This document shows, piece after piece, positions 51,629 through 60,779 of a stretch of 64,000 bases of DNA. Origin of the DNA: Limibacter armeniacum (GTDB lineage Bacteria; Bacteroidota; Bacteroidia; Cytophagales; Flammeovirgaceae); the NCBI RefSeq assembly GCF_036880985.1, contig NZ_JBAJNO010000009.1:248001-312000 (forward strand), in the 5' to 3' direction. Every line of letters begins with the position of its first letter. Position 1 is the first letter of the stretch. The position numbers were made by a program, and so were the translations under genes. The notes below the pieces were generated by a model that did no database searches, was not told the origin of the DNA, and worked only from the letters and a program-made list of their open reading frames with translations.

Positions 51629-53287
51629 TTACATATTTACCTTATCAAGTTTTTGTTGAGTAAATACTTCTTCTCCACCAACGATTGTATTCATTACCTT
51701 AACATCCCTAAGCTTCTCATTAGGAGCGGTCATAATATCTTCGGACAAAATAACAAAGTCAGCTTTTTTACCCTCTTCAATACTACCATTTTCATTTTCC
51801 TCAAACTGAGCATAAGCCGCCCAGATTGTCATTCCTCTTAATGCGTCTTCTCTTGAAATAGCATTTTCCATCTGAAAACCTTCTTCTGGATAGTTTTCGC
51901 CATCTTGTCTTGCTACTGCAGCATGAAAACCATACAATGGATTAACATCTTCTACCGGAAAATCACTACCGATTGCCAGCATGCCATTTTGCTCCAATAG
52001 CGTCTTATATGCATATGCCGTTTTAATTCTGTCCTTTCCAAGCCTGTCTTCAGCCCAATACATATCTGAAGTAGCATGTGTCGGCTGAACAGATGGAATT
52101 ACATTATACTTAGCAAACTTTTCCATATCATCAGACGATACCACCTGTGCATGCTCAATTCTCCATCTCTTATCATTTTCACCTTTCAGTACTTCTCCAT
52201 AAATATCCAATAATGCACGATTGGCTGAGTCACCAATACAGTGGGTATTTGCCTGAAAATCAAGTAATGAAATTGCTTTAACTAGGTTTCTCAAGTCTTC
52301 CACACTTTCTAACAAAAAACCTGAATTATCAGGATCATCATGGTAAGGATGCAACAGGCAAGCCCCTCGTGATCCAAGTGCCCCATCTGCATAAATCTTA
52401 AAGGAAGTGACATTTAGCCTATCAGTTTTAACAGGGCCATTTCCAAAATAAAAGGATGTATCTGCAGGATGAGCCATCGCATACATTCTTATTTTCAAGT
52501 TTCCATTGTCATGCATCTTGCCCACAAAATCAATCTGCTTTTTCCTTAATCCTGCATCTGCAACAGTCGTTATTCCATTTTGAAAACAAAGTTCTTCCGC
52601 TATTTTCAAGTTGTCTCCAAGTTGTGCTTCAGTTAGGTCAGGCATTGCCTCTATCACCAAATTGGCAGCATTATCAACTAAAATACCAGTCGGCTGTCCA
52701 TTTTCGAGCACTACTTTTCCACCTTCAACTTTAGTTCCTTCATCTACACCTCCTAACTCCAAAGCTTTACTATTGACCAATACGGCATGTCCATCAATAC
52801 GGGTCAGAATTACAGGAACATCAGGGAATAAGATATCTAAAGAATCCTTCGTTGGAAAAGATTTATCCTCCCAATCATTTTGATCCCAGCCTCTACCTTC
52901 TAACCACGCTTGAGCAGGATGTGCCGTTCTAAATCCTTTTAGTTTTTCAAGAATTTCTGAAAACGACTTTGTCCCTACCAAATTAGCTGTCTGCAAAACA
53001 TTACCCAATTCTACAAAATGACAGTGTGCATCATAGAAGCCAGGATAAACAGGATTTCCATTAAGGTCTATCATTTTATCACTTTCATACTGACTCAATA
53101 TTTCATCTGAAGAGCCAACAGACAAAAACTTCCCATTTTTCACTGCAAAAGCCTCTGCTTTAGAAAATGTACTATCAACTTGGTATATGATACCATTTGT
53201 ATAGATAGCATCTGCTTTTTCTTTTTGACATCCGGTAAAGAATGTAGCTGCCAGACATATGCCTGATAAAATCAATTTTTTGTTCAT
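51629..53287 (-). CDS. Amidohydrolase family lipoprotein (YtcJ-like)
   Basis: A 552-residue metal-dependent hydrolase of the Amidohydrolase_3 (YtcJ-like) type. A lipobox (FFTGC, Cys20) marks it as a lipoprotein. Metal-binding histidines are in DAHCHFVELGN; a GSDFPVEDVNPLYGFHAAV segment near the C-terminus holds the conserved aspartate. Family members cleave C-N bonds in amides or cyclic amines. It follows the dacB-like gene by 36 bp and is probably co-transcribed with it. Substrate unknown. Confidence 0.92.
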   Translation of the reverse strand: MNKKLILSGICLAATFFTGCQKEKADAIYTNGIIYQVDSTFSKAEAFAVKNGKFLSVGSSDEILSQYESDKMIDLNGNPVYPGFYDAHCHFVELGNVLQTANLVGTKSFSEILEKLKGFRTAHPAQAWLEGRGWDQNDWEDKSFPTKDSLDILFPDVPVILTRIDGHAVLVNSKALELGGVDEGTKVEGGKVVLENGQPTGILVDNAANLVIEAMPDLTEAQLGDNLKIAEELCFQNGITTVADAGLRKKQIDFVGKMHDNGNLKIRMYAMAHPADTSFYFGNGPVKTDRLNVTSFKIYADGALGSRGACLLHPYHDDPDNSGFLLESVEDLRNLVKAISLLDFQANTHCIGDSANRALLDIYGEVLKGENDKRWRIEHAQVVSSDDMEKFAKYNVIPSVQPTHATSDMYWAEDRLGKDRIKTAYAYKTLLEQNGMLAIGSDFPVEDVNPLYGFHAAVARQDGENYPEEGFQMENAISREDALRGMTIWAAYAQFEENENGSIEEGKKADFVILSEDIMTAPNEKLRDVKVMNTIVGGEEVFTQQKLDKVNM

Positions 53288-53323
53288 AGTAAAAAATTAG
53301 CGTTTGAATCAAGTTTGTTGTTA

Positions 53324-54631
53324 TTAATAGTTATCTCTCAATTTGATTAATACTTCCTCCATCACTTGCTTGATCAACCTTGAGCTAACCATATAATTAT
53401 TGTGCATAAAACTGAAGATAAGTCGTTTCCCTTTTTTGGTAATCAAATAGCCACTCAGTGAATGATTGTTAGAGAAGCTACCAGTCTTTGCATATATATA
53501 TGGTACATCTGCCTTATAATAGTTTTTCAGCGTTCCACTTTTGCCACCAGCAGGAAACATTTCAAAAATTCGTTCCTCAGGAAGCTTTTGGTAGAGCTTA
53601 TTTAGAATATAAACAGTATTACGAGGTGTAAAAAGGTTATATCTTGAAAGTCCAGAACCATCTACCCACCTAGGTCTGTCAGGCAAATCATTCAAAATGG
53701 AGTCCAGCGCGATATCAATCATTTCTGAAGAAGCCAATGTATCTGTCAATGCATCATGACAGACCAACAGTAATTGTTCTGCAATAAAATTGTCACTCGG
53801 AAGCATCATTCGCTTCAGTAGCGTATCAGTTGGAATACTGTAAACGGTTTGGACAGATTCGTCATAAAACTCCTGACTAAATGGGAAATGTGCGATCTCT
53901 TTGTGCAATGTATCAGACAAAAGCTCAATCGCTAACTCAGATGACCAAATAAAAGGAACTTGCTCATTCCATTCGTCTTCTTCCTTAAATGCATAAATGA
54001 ATCTGTTATCGTTTTTATCCCTTTTGGTATAAGCTGATTCTTCATAAATCCCTTCTTCAAAAACTGTAGTAAAGAATGATGGAGTCAGCGAGACATTCAG
54101 CCCTCCTTTTTCTTTAACTCCTGAGACTACGTTACCAAAAACCGGAAATGGACTTCTCTCTGCTGAATAGTAGTCATTGTAATCATCCCATGCCCAACCC
54201 GGACCAAAAGAAGGGTCTGAATATGGTTTGTTGGCATAAAACAACTTTTCAGGTCTGCTCTTCAAAAAATCAAATACTCTATCTGAAGTTTGTTCCATAT
54301 TTGGATTCAAAAGAGAAGGATCTCCTGTTCCCCAAAAGATCAATGAATCACCTCTAGTGATATATTTTAGCCCTGGAATGGAATCCCCAAGTACTTCTAG
54401 ACTTGTGAAGAAAGTGTAAATTTTAGTGTTAGAAGCAGGTGTAAAATACTTATCTGCATTTTCTTCATATAACATTTCCCTACGGCCAGGATCATAGATT
54501 GCTAGCCCACTAAAATTTTGAGAAAGAACGGCATGCTTTGTAAAATCCTTATGTACCAATCGATGTACCTTATTATTACAGCTAACTGCTACTATTAGTA
54601 GAAAGAAATAGACAACTCTTGGGAACCTCAT
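53324..54631 (-). CDS. dacB: D-alanyl-D-alanine carboxypeptidase/endopeptidase (PBP4, S13 family)
   Basis: A 435-residue periplasmic penicillin-binding protein that trims peptidoglycan cross-links. The active-site SxxK is SNTK (Ser67 to Lys70), the SxN motif is SDN, and the KTG triad is in YAKTGSFSNN. I chose the ATG at 54631 because it gives a good lipoprotein signal (LLIVAVSC); an ATG at 54694 adds 21 residues ahead of it. It is the first gene of a likely operon with the amidohydrolase. Confidence 0.9.
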   Translation of the reverse strand: MRFPRVVYFFLLIVAVSCNNKVHRLVHKDFTKHAVLSQNFSGLAIYDPGRREMLYEENADKYFTPASNTKIYTFFTSLEVLGDSIPGLKYITRGDSLIFWGTGDPSLLNPNMEQTSDRVFDFLKSRPEKLFYANKPYSDPSFGPGWAWDDYNDYYSAERSPFPVFGNVVSGVKEKGGLNVSLTPSFFTTVFEEGIYEESAYTKRDKNDNRFIYAFKEEDEWNEQVPFIWSSELAIELLSDTLHKEIAHFPFSQEFYDESVQTVYSIPTDTLLKRMMLPSDNFIAEQLLLVCHDALTDTLASSEMIDIALDSILNDLPDRPRWVDGSGLSRYNLFTPRNTVYILNKLYQKLPEERIFEMFPAGGKSGTLKNYYKADVPYIYAKTGSFSNNHSLSGYLITKKGKRLIFSFMHNNYMVSSRLIKQVMEEVLIKLRDNY

Positions 54632-54951
54632 AGATATAGATGTGATTTTTTCAATTTGTAATATTACAATTAAATGAATTTTAAGATTAATCACATCTCA
54701 AGTGCAACCTAAAAATAAGTTCAATCCCTTTTTACTTTCCTGAGTTTGAACACCTTCTGTTCAAAAACGAACATAAATCATAGATCCCACATAGAAAGAT
54801 TTCAATCGTAAAAGATTGAATTACAATCATTTACATTTTTATGGCACACAAATAGCAAATTAGAAGGGCAAGTGTCAAAAATTAAATTTCAAATGGCAGA
54901 TAGCCATCTACTTAAAAAATCTAGTGTCAAATTAATTTACTGATTAAAAAA
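54632..54951. other. Divergent upstream region with no gene seen
   Basis: Separates the dacB-like gene from the TPR gene. Two similar stretches, AGTGTCAAAAATTAAATTT and AGTGTCAAATTAATTTA, lie about 46 nt apart near 54870-54935 and could be a regulator site. No clear promoter match was found. Confidence 0.35.
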
Positions 54952-55386
54952 ATGAACCAGATCATCAAAAACTCAATTACTGTTATCCTGTCAGCTTTCC
55001 TTATCTCTTTTAATGCTTTTGCCGGTACAGGCGATTTACGCCACTCCACTGCTGCAAAAGAAATTGCAGAGCTGAGAACTTATGTTGAAAATGCAGGAAG
55101 TAGCAATGCGGAAGCTTATGCCAATGCTGCACAAATCTGTATCAACAGAGGCTACAATCTTCAAGAAGCTAAAGCATGGATAGAACATGCCATACAGCTG
55201 AACTCTTCGCCACAAAACCTTGAAATACTCGGTGACTATCATTACCGAACAGGTAAAATAGCAGATGCTTATAAAGCTTTTAACAAGGCATTGAACCTCA
55301 CTTTCGATCATCAGGTAAGTGAGGACGAGATGGCAAGACTACAGCTAAAAATACAGACAACAGCAAAAGACCTACTAAATAAATAA
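54952..55386 (+). CDS. Small secreted TPR protein
   Basis: A 144-residue exported protein: signal peptide about 1-24 (SAFLISFNAFAG), then tetratricopeptide-like helices (EAYANAAQICINRGYNLQEAKAWIEHAIQL and NLEILGDYHYRTGKIADAYKAFNKALNL). TPR domains bind other proteins; the partner is unknown. It stands alone and has a terminator after it. Confidence 0.85.
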   Translation: MNQIIKNSITVILSAFLISFNAFAGTGDLRHSTAAKEIAELRTYVENAGSSNAEAYANAAQICINRGYNLQEAKAWIEHAIQLNSSPQNLEILGDYHYRTGKIADAYKAFNKALNLTFDHQVSEDEMARLQLKIQTTAKDLLNK

Positions 55387-55402
55387 GTCTGCTTTTCATG
55401 CT

Positions 55403-55434
55403 AAGACAGTCCTTTAAAGGGCTGTCTTTTTTCT
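55403..55434 (+). terminator. Terminator of the TPR gene
   Basis: AAGACAG (55403-55409) pairs with CTGTCTT (55422-55428), with an inner CC/GG extension, followed by a T run. Confidence 0.85.
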
Positions 55435-55620
55435 TTTCTCAAAAAAACCTTACATGATAGGATAATCTTAAAATTATTTTATAAATTTAATTAGACGGTA
55501 ATTTCATTAGAAATGCTATATAATGCATTCTAAAAACACAATATCACACGCTTAACAACATCATAACCGATATCAGTTTGTTAAAACTCATCGGATTCTT
55601 TACGCCTATTTGCTCCCTTT

Positions 55621-55995
55621 ATGAAAAACTATTATCTGCCTGCTCAAAGGAAAAAGCCTGAGATCAGTCTGAATTACAAAAAAGGTTATCTCAGCATTTC
55701 TGGCTTTGCTTTAGTCTCCAACCCATTTGACTTTTACCGCCATACTATGGATTGGGTAAAAGAGTATGTCTCCCAACCTCAAGATAGAACTGTTTGCGAC
55801 ATTCGATTATGCTACTTTAATACTAGCACTGCGAAATGTCTGATGGATATGTTCCGAGTGCTAGAATCAATTGCTAACAGAAAAGAAGTCGTTCTCAATT
55901 GGTATTATGAAGAAACAGATGAAGATATGGAAGAAGCTGGTGTTGATTTCAAACAAATCTTACATTTTGATGTCAACCTGATTCCATACAAGTAA
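55621..55995 (+). CDS. SiaC family regulatory phosphoprotein (DUF1987)
   Basis: A 124-residue protein matching the SiaC/DUF1987 family, with the strand-rich core PEISLNYKKGYLSISGFALVSNPFDFY, LCYFNTSTAKCLMDMFRVLE (the phosphorylation region is around the NTSTAK serine/threonine) and VVLNWYYEETDEDMEEAG. In Pseudomonas, SiaC controls a diguanylate cyclase through phosphorylation; the partner kinase and phosphatase genes are not nearby. No signal peptide. Confidence 0.85.
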   Translation: MKNYYLPAQRKKPEISLNYKKGYLSISGFALVSNPFDFYRHTMDWVKEYVSQPQDRTVCDIRLCYFNTSTAKCLMDMFRVLESIANRKEVVLNWYYEETDEDMEEAGVDFKQILHFDVNLIPYK

Positions 55996-56305
55996 AGAGT
56001 ATTACACAAACATTTTAAACTATCATTCTTTGGCCATAACTTTTTGCCAAACTTCTACTTACGCCTACCATTTTTTAACCAACTCATTTACAAGCCATTT
56101 CATATTAAAATCGTCAATCCCAGATTAAGCATAACCTTCTAACCACACATCTCACTTATTCACTCCCTTTTGAACATCACTAGTATTTTATGATATTGTG
56201 CCTTGCTATTAGCAATAAAAGCTATGTTTAAGCCTTTATTCACAAGAAAATAGGAAACAGTATTAATTTGTAAAGCAGCAAATTCTAAGATATTCTGATA
56301 TCAAT
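55996..56305. other. Intergenic region with no gene seen
   Basis: About 310 bp of AT-rich DNA. No reading frame, repeat or clear promoter match is visible before the greB-like gene. Confidence 0.4.
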
Positions 56306-56773
56306 ATGAAGGAAGCGACATTCATTACGCCTGAAGGCTGGCAGAAATTAAACAAGGACATGGAAGCGCTTTGGGATGAGCGCAAACAGGTAACAGAAGC
56401 TGTATCTGAAGCTGCAGCAATGGGTGACCGCTCTGAAAACGCTGAATATATTTACGGCAAAAAAAGACTTCGTGAACTTGACCGTAAGATCGGCTTTCTA
56501 CACAAGCGTTTTAAGATCCTAACCGTATACAATCCTGAGGTAAGAAATACATCAATCGTAGCATTCGGTGCTTATGTCAAATTCAAAGATGAGACAGGGA
56601 GAAGTATGCAGTTTAGACTTGTTGGTGTAGATGAGGCTAACATCAAGCAGCAAACACTCAGTGTTGTCTCTCCTATCGGAAAAGCCTTACTGAACAGGAA
56701 GCTAGGTGAAAGCGTTGAAGTACAGACCCCTGCCGGACTGAAAACATTCACCATTGAAAGTATAAACTACTAA
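56306..56773 (+). CDS. greB: GreA/GreB family transcription elongation factor (GreB-like)
   Basis: A 155-residue protein with an N-terminal coiled coil bearing the acidic tip region MGDRSENAEYIYGKKRLRELDR, and a C-terminal FKBP-like domain (VVSPIGKALLNRKLGESVEV). This is the GreB pattern. It would rescue backtracked RNA polymerase by stimulating transcript cleavage. Length is normal for the family. A terminator follows within 10 bp. Confidence 0.9.
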   Translation: MKEATFITPEGWQKLNKDMEALWDERKQVTEAVSEAAAMGDRSENAEYIYGKKRLRELDRKIGFLHKRFKILTVYNPEVRNTSIVAFGAYVKFKDETGRSMQFRLVGVDEANIKQQTLSVVSPIGKALLNRKLGESVEVQTPAGLKTFTIESINY

Positions 56774-56779
56774 AAAACC

Positions 56780-56803
56780 AGCCGTCAAATGACGGCTTTT
56801 TTT
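56780..56803 (+). terminator. Terminator of the greB-like gene
   Basis: AGCCGTC (56780-56786) pairs with GACGGCT (56791-56797) over a 4-nt loop and is followed by a T run. Confidence 0.9.
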
Positions 56804-56835
56804 GATTCTAATAGAATTAACTTTTTGTGATAAAG

Positions 56836-57786
56836 ATGAAAAACAAACTTCTTCAACTACTTCTTGCTACTACTATTTTGACCGCTTGTGAGGGGTCTGA
56901 TGACAACAATCTTAAACTAACAGGTCCTAACCTACAGTTCAAGTTTGAATTCGACAAGACACAAGCTAGACTCGATAACTTGGGAAATGAAGTTACAATA
57001 GCAGAAGGACACGCTGCCTTATCTCCTGAGTTCAACAGTATGAGTGTTCACTATATTGAGTTTGTGCCAAACAAATGGACAATGGTTGGTGAAGGCGCTG
57101 TTGTATACGAAGGTGTATCTATGCCATCTGTTTCTTCGGAATTCGAAAAAGCAATTGTCTTTGATGAAGCAATTCAAAGTGGTGCTAATGAAATATTTTT
57201 GGAAGTCCCTACCAGTAAACTCCCAATTGGTACTTATGAATACATGAGGGTATCAGTAACCTATCAGAATGCTGATGTACGCTTCAACCTGATCAACCTT
57301 CCTTCTCCACTTCCAAGTGAACTAAAAGACCAAACTGGTACACTTGCAGGATTTATTGGGTTCAACACCTATATAACAAGCCATCAGGTAAAGAATTACA
57401 GCATAAAAGTAAATGGAGAAAAACCACAAGGTTTTTGGGCTTTTGAACCACAATTGGATGATCCATACCAAAAGTACATCACTGCTTCCATTCCAATTAC
57501 GGGTCAGGCACCTGCCGGATCGACAACTGTTGTCAACCTGTTGGATGAGTTTGGTGTTACCATTCCACAAGGCTCATGCATCGTGACCGGTAAACTCAAG
57601 GAACCTTTAGTTATTACTGGTGATGAAACAGTAGACAAACAAGTTATCCTGTCATTCTCCGTCAACAATAGCTTTGAATGGGTCGATACCAACCAAAATG
57701 GAGAATGGGATATTGATGTCACAGGAGTGGTTCAGGAAAATGTAGTTGATATGGGGCTAAGAGGCTTAATTATAGAAATGGAATAG
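56836..57786 (+). CDS. Hypothetical lipoprotein
   Basis: A 316-residue lipoprotein; the signal sequence ends at LTAC (lipobox). I used the ATG at 56836; a GTG nine bases earlier gives no advantage. The mature protein is rich in beta strands and acidic, and includes TNQNGEWDIDVTG, a calcium-binding-like DxNxxGxxD pattern. No known family is recognised. It is probably surface-exposed. Its function is unknown. Confidence 0.75.
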   Translation: MKNKLLQLLLATTILTACEGSDDNNLKLTGPNLQFKFEFDKTQARLDNLGNEVTIAEGHAALSPEFNSMSVHYIEFVPNKWTMVGEGAVVYEGVSMPSVSSEFEKAIVFDEAIQSGANEIFLEVPTSKLPIGTYEYMRVSVTYQNADVRFNLINLPSPLPSELKDQTGTLAGFIGFNTYITSHQVKNYSIKVNGEKPQGFWAFEPQLDDPYQKYITASIPITGQAPAGSTTVVNLLDEFGVTIPQGSCIVTGKLKEPLVITGDETVDKQVILSFSVNNSFEWVDTNQNGEWDIDVTGVVQENVVDMGLRGLIIEME

Positions 57787-57808
57787 GAATTTGAGGTTAA
57801 CTCTAATA

Positions 57809-57834
57809 TCCGGCTTTAGACACTCAAAGCCGGA
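57809..57834 (+). terminator. Hairpin after the lipoprotein gene
   Basis: TCCGGCTTT (57809-57817) pairs with AAAGCCGGA (57826-57834) over an 8-nt loop. Only a C/T-rich stretch follows, so termination may be weak. The rest of 57835-58220 shows no gene. Confidence 0.55.
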
Positions 57835-58220
57835 CTCTTCTTCCACTTGCTTAAACCCTATAATTTCAATCTTTTAACATCCTAACCACACCCTTGACAG
57901 GTAGGTTTTCGGGCAATTTATAACCAAATTTCTCTATTTCAGCTGCAACCTTCAATCCTGACTTACCTTAGGTCAATATTAAAATTAGATTAATCTAATT
58001 CCCTCTTTCCATTATTGACTCTTATAAAGATTTAATGTACTCCACTTCGCTCCTGCACTTGTAAGATCGATACAAGATTTGACAGTAATATTCCAAATGG
58101 AATACTAACTTGTTTATGCAGGCTTATCCCCGATACCACAGCGCTTATCTCAAAGGTATTTCTCCCAATAACCAGCTGCCTGCTCACACCTAACCAAATC
58201 GGTCCAAAAACAACTAGCTT

Positions 58221-58799
58221 ATGCATACTAAAATTACCAAGACCTTATTTCTTTTATCAGTCCTTATGTCCATGGGCTTATCCGTAGTGCAATCCCCTGC
58301 TCTTTCACAGGAACATACCAGCATTATCCCGTTGGAGTATTTAGAAAAACAAGCACACAGAATTCTAGATCAATGGCAAAAACAAACCAAGATGAGTCGT
58401 TCTGAATTAAGAAACTCTCTGGAAGAAACAGCCAAAGCACTAGAAGAGAAAAATTATTTGGTTGACACTTTCCTTTCTCCTGAAACAATTGAAAGAGACT
58501 ATAAGCTTGAGTACGGTAACTTGCTCCTACTCTCAGGACAATATGAGTCTGCCATTGAGTATATATCAGCTGGGCTAAAAGGTGAAAAATCTATGGAGGT
58601 AAAAAGAAATTACTTTCAAATGATTGCCGTTGCCTGTGTCGCCAATCATGATGCTGCAACAGCTTGTAAATATTTTGAGATGGCAAACAGGGCTTCTATT
58701 CAAGGAAAAATCAATGCATTTCCTGATCGGGAACTTAAGGATTTATGGCTTGGATGCACTGCATTTAAAGACCAGATGGTATCTCACAGAGGTGAATAG
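58221..58799 (+). CDS. Small secreted TPR-like protein, paralogue of 49594-50121
   Basis: A 192-residue exported protein with an N-terminal signal (TKTLFLLSVLMSMGLSVVQ). The mature region is helical, with LLLLSGQYESAIEYISAGLKG and AVACVANHDAATACKYFEMAN, the latter corresponding to VACVAASQHERACQYFELA in its paralogue. Both lie near unrelated genes, so they look like duplicated members of a lineage-specific family. No function known. Confidence 0.75.
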   Translation: MHTKITKTLFLLSVLMSMGLSVVQSPALSQEHTSIIPLEYLEKQAHRILDQWQKQTKMSRSELRNSLEETAKALEEKNYLVDTFLSPETIERDYKLEYGNLLLLSGQYESAIEYISAGLKGEKSMEVKRNYFQMIAVACVANHDAATACKYFEMANRASIQGKINAFPDRELKDLWLGCTAFKDQMVSHRGE

Positions 58800-58822
58800 T
58801 ATTCACTCCCAAAGCATATATG

Positions 58823-58860
58823 AAGGACTTTCTGCATTTACAGGAAGTCCTTTCTTTTTT
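58823..58860 (+). terminator. Terminator after the TPR-like gene
   Basis: AAGGACTT-t-CTG (58823-58834) pairs with CAG-g-AAGTCCTT (58841-58852), followed by a T-rich run. Confidence 0.8.
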
Positions 58861-58881
58861 AGCACTTTCATAATTTCAGTC

Positions 58882-58889
58882 TATCTTTG
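58882..58889 (+). promoter_or_regulatory. Candidate -7 element upstream of the M14 peptidase gene
   Basis: TATCTTTG matches the -7 consensus TAnnTTTG. No TTG lies at the right distance upstream, so it is a weak candidate. It is 55 nt before the ATG at 58945. Confidence 0.3.
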
Positions 58890-58944
58890 CTAAATAGTAC
58901 AAACAGATATACCGACAAACTTTATTAATGCAATATTTTTTAGC

Positions 58945-60708
58945 ATGAAAAAACTTTTTATACCAGCAATCCTAGCAATCTTGGCTATAGGGTGTCAAAA
59001 AGCACAACAAAAGTCAACATTTGAATGGGAAACCAAATTTGAAAAAACTCAAGGAACTGAGACTGTCACTTATGAAGAAGGCATCCAATACTTGGAAACA
59101 CTCGCCCTTTATCACCCTGAACTAAAGTTACAAACCATTGGTAAAACAGATTCAGGAGAACCTTTACATCTCGCTTTACTTTCAGCAGATCAAACATTTG
59201 ATTTTGATCAAATACAGAATAAAAGCATCCTGCTTATTAATAATGCCATTCACCCAGGAGAGCCTGACGGGGTTGATGCCAGTCTCATGCTCTTAAGAGA
59301 TATCCTGCAAGACAAAGAACGTCTCGCCTCTTTAGAAGATGTAGTAATAGCCGTTATCCCATTTTACAATATAGGCGGGGCCAAAAACCGTAACTCACAT
59401 AGCCGAGCCAACCAAGTTGGTCCTAAATCCTATGGTTTCAGAGGCAATGCACAAAATCTTGACCTCAACCGTGACTTTATCAAGGCTGATTCGGAGAACA
59501 TGAAAAGTTTCACTCAGATTTTTCATTCTCTAAACCCAGACCTATTTATTGACACGCATGTCAGTAACGGTGCAGACTACCAATATGTGATGACCTACCT
59601 CTCAACACAAGAGGATAAATTAGGGGGTAAACTGGGTGATTATATGAGAAATCAGCTGACTCCATCAATGGAAAAAAAGATGTCAGCTAAAGGATTTGAC
59701 ATGACACCTTACGTAAACGTTTGGGGAACAGTACCTGACTCAGGGTATGTACAGTTCATTGATACTCCTCGCTACTCTTCGGGCTATACAACTCTCTTCA
59801 ATACCTTGAGTTATGTGACCGAAACACATATGCTAAAACCATTCAAGACAAGAACAGAAGCTACTTATGCTTTTCTGGATGAGGCTATTGATTACTTGAA
59901 GAATAATGGAAAAGAAGTCAAGGCTTTAAGAAAAGAAACTGAAGAAGCTGTTAAAATGCAAAAGACTTTCCCGATTGCCTGGAAAGCTAACAAGTTAGAA
60001 TTTGAGGTCAGAAAATTCAAAGGTTATGAAGGTGGTTATAAAATCAGTGATGTAAGCAGACTGCCAAGACTTTATTACGATAGAAACAAGCCTTTCGAAA
60101 AAGACATCAAGTTTTACAATCAGTATGTCGCTGATAAGTCAGTACAGAAACCTTTTGCCTATATCATCCCTGCTGGGCACCAAAAAGTTGTAGACTTATT
60201 AAAACTCAATAATATTAAGGTGACACAAATACACGACTCCAAGACTGTCAATGCTAGCGTGTATTACATTGCTGACTACAAAACAACTTCAGCTCCATAC
60301 GAAGGACACTACCTCCATTATAATGTAGAAGTAAATAGCAAGCCACAAGAAGTCACCATCAATGCGGGCGATTATATAGTAGAGGTAAACCAGTCTGCTA
60401 ACCGATATATTGTAGAAACACTTGAGCCACATGCAACAGATTCATTTTTTGCATGGAACTTCTTTGATGCTATTCTACAGCAAAAGGAGCATTTCTCTCC
60501 TTACGTTTTTGAGGACCATGCAGCCAAGTATCTGGAAGAACATCCTGAAATCCGTGAAGCTTTAGAAGCTAAGAAAAAAGAAGACAAGGAATTTGCGGAC
60601 AACGCATATGCTCAACTTGTATTTATCTATAAGCAAACACCTCATTACGAAAAAGCGCACCTGCGTTACCCAATTATGAGATTGGAGCAAGCTCCTGACT
60701 TCTTGTAA
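58945..60708 (+). CDS. M14 family zinc carboxypeptidase-like lipoprotein
   Basis: A 587-residue lipoprotein (LAIGC, Cys17). The zinc-binding HxxE is HPGE (His103, Glu106), the third ligand is His205 in DTHVSNGADY, and the catalytic glutamate is Glu293 in TETHM. The substrate-binding NLDLNRD (Arg176) is also kept. The M14 domain spans about 40-330; the C-terminal third is of unknown fold. It probably trims peptides at the cell surface or in the periplasm. It ends in a strong terminator. Confidence 0.92.
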   Translation: MKKLFIPAILAILAIGCQKAQQKSTFEWETKFEKTQGTETVTYEEGIQYLETLALYHPELKLQTIGKTDSGEPLHLALLSADQTFDFDQIQNKSILLINNAIHPGEPDGVDASLMLLRDILQDKERLASLEDVVIAVIPFYNIGGAKNRNSHSRANQVGPKSYGFRGNAQNLDLNRDFIKADSENMKSFTQIFHSLNPDLFIDTHVSNGADYQYVMTYLSTQEDKLGGKLGDYMRNQLTPSMEKKMSAKGFDMTPYVNVWGTVPDSGYVQFIDTPRYSSGYTTLFNTLSYVTETHMLKPFKTRTEATYAFLDEAIDYLKNNGKEVKALRKETEEAVKMQKTFPIAWKANKLEFEVRKFKGYEGGYKISDVSRLPRLYYDRNKPFEKDIKFYNQYVADKSVQKPFAYIIPAGHQKVVDLLKLNNIKVTQIHDSKTVNASVYYIADYKTTSAPYEGHYLHYNVEVNSKPQEVTINAGDYIVEVNQSANRYIVETLEPHATDSFFAWNFFDAILQQKEHFSPYVFEDHAAKYLEEHPEIREALEAKKKEDKEFADNAYAQLVFIYKQTPHYEKAHLRYPIMRLEQAPDFL

Positions 60709-60727
60709 GTCACCTGCACCGTAAATA

Positions 60728-60772
60728 AAGAGTCCATTGATTTCACAGCAATCAATGGACTCTTTTTTTTCT
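60728..60772 (+). terminator. Strong terminator after the M14 peptidase gene
   Basis: A perfect 15-bp stem (60728-60742 with 60750-60764) and a 7-nt loop are followed by a T run. It also lies just past the end of the convergent radical SAM gene. Confidence 0.9.
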
Positions 60773-60779
60773 CACAATA

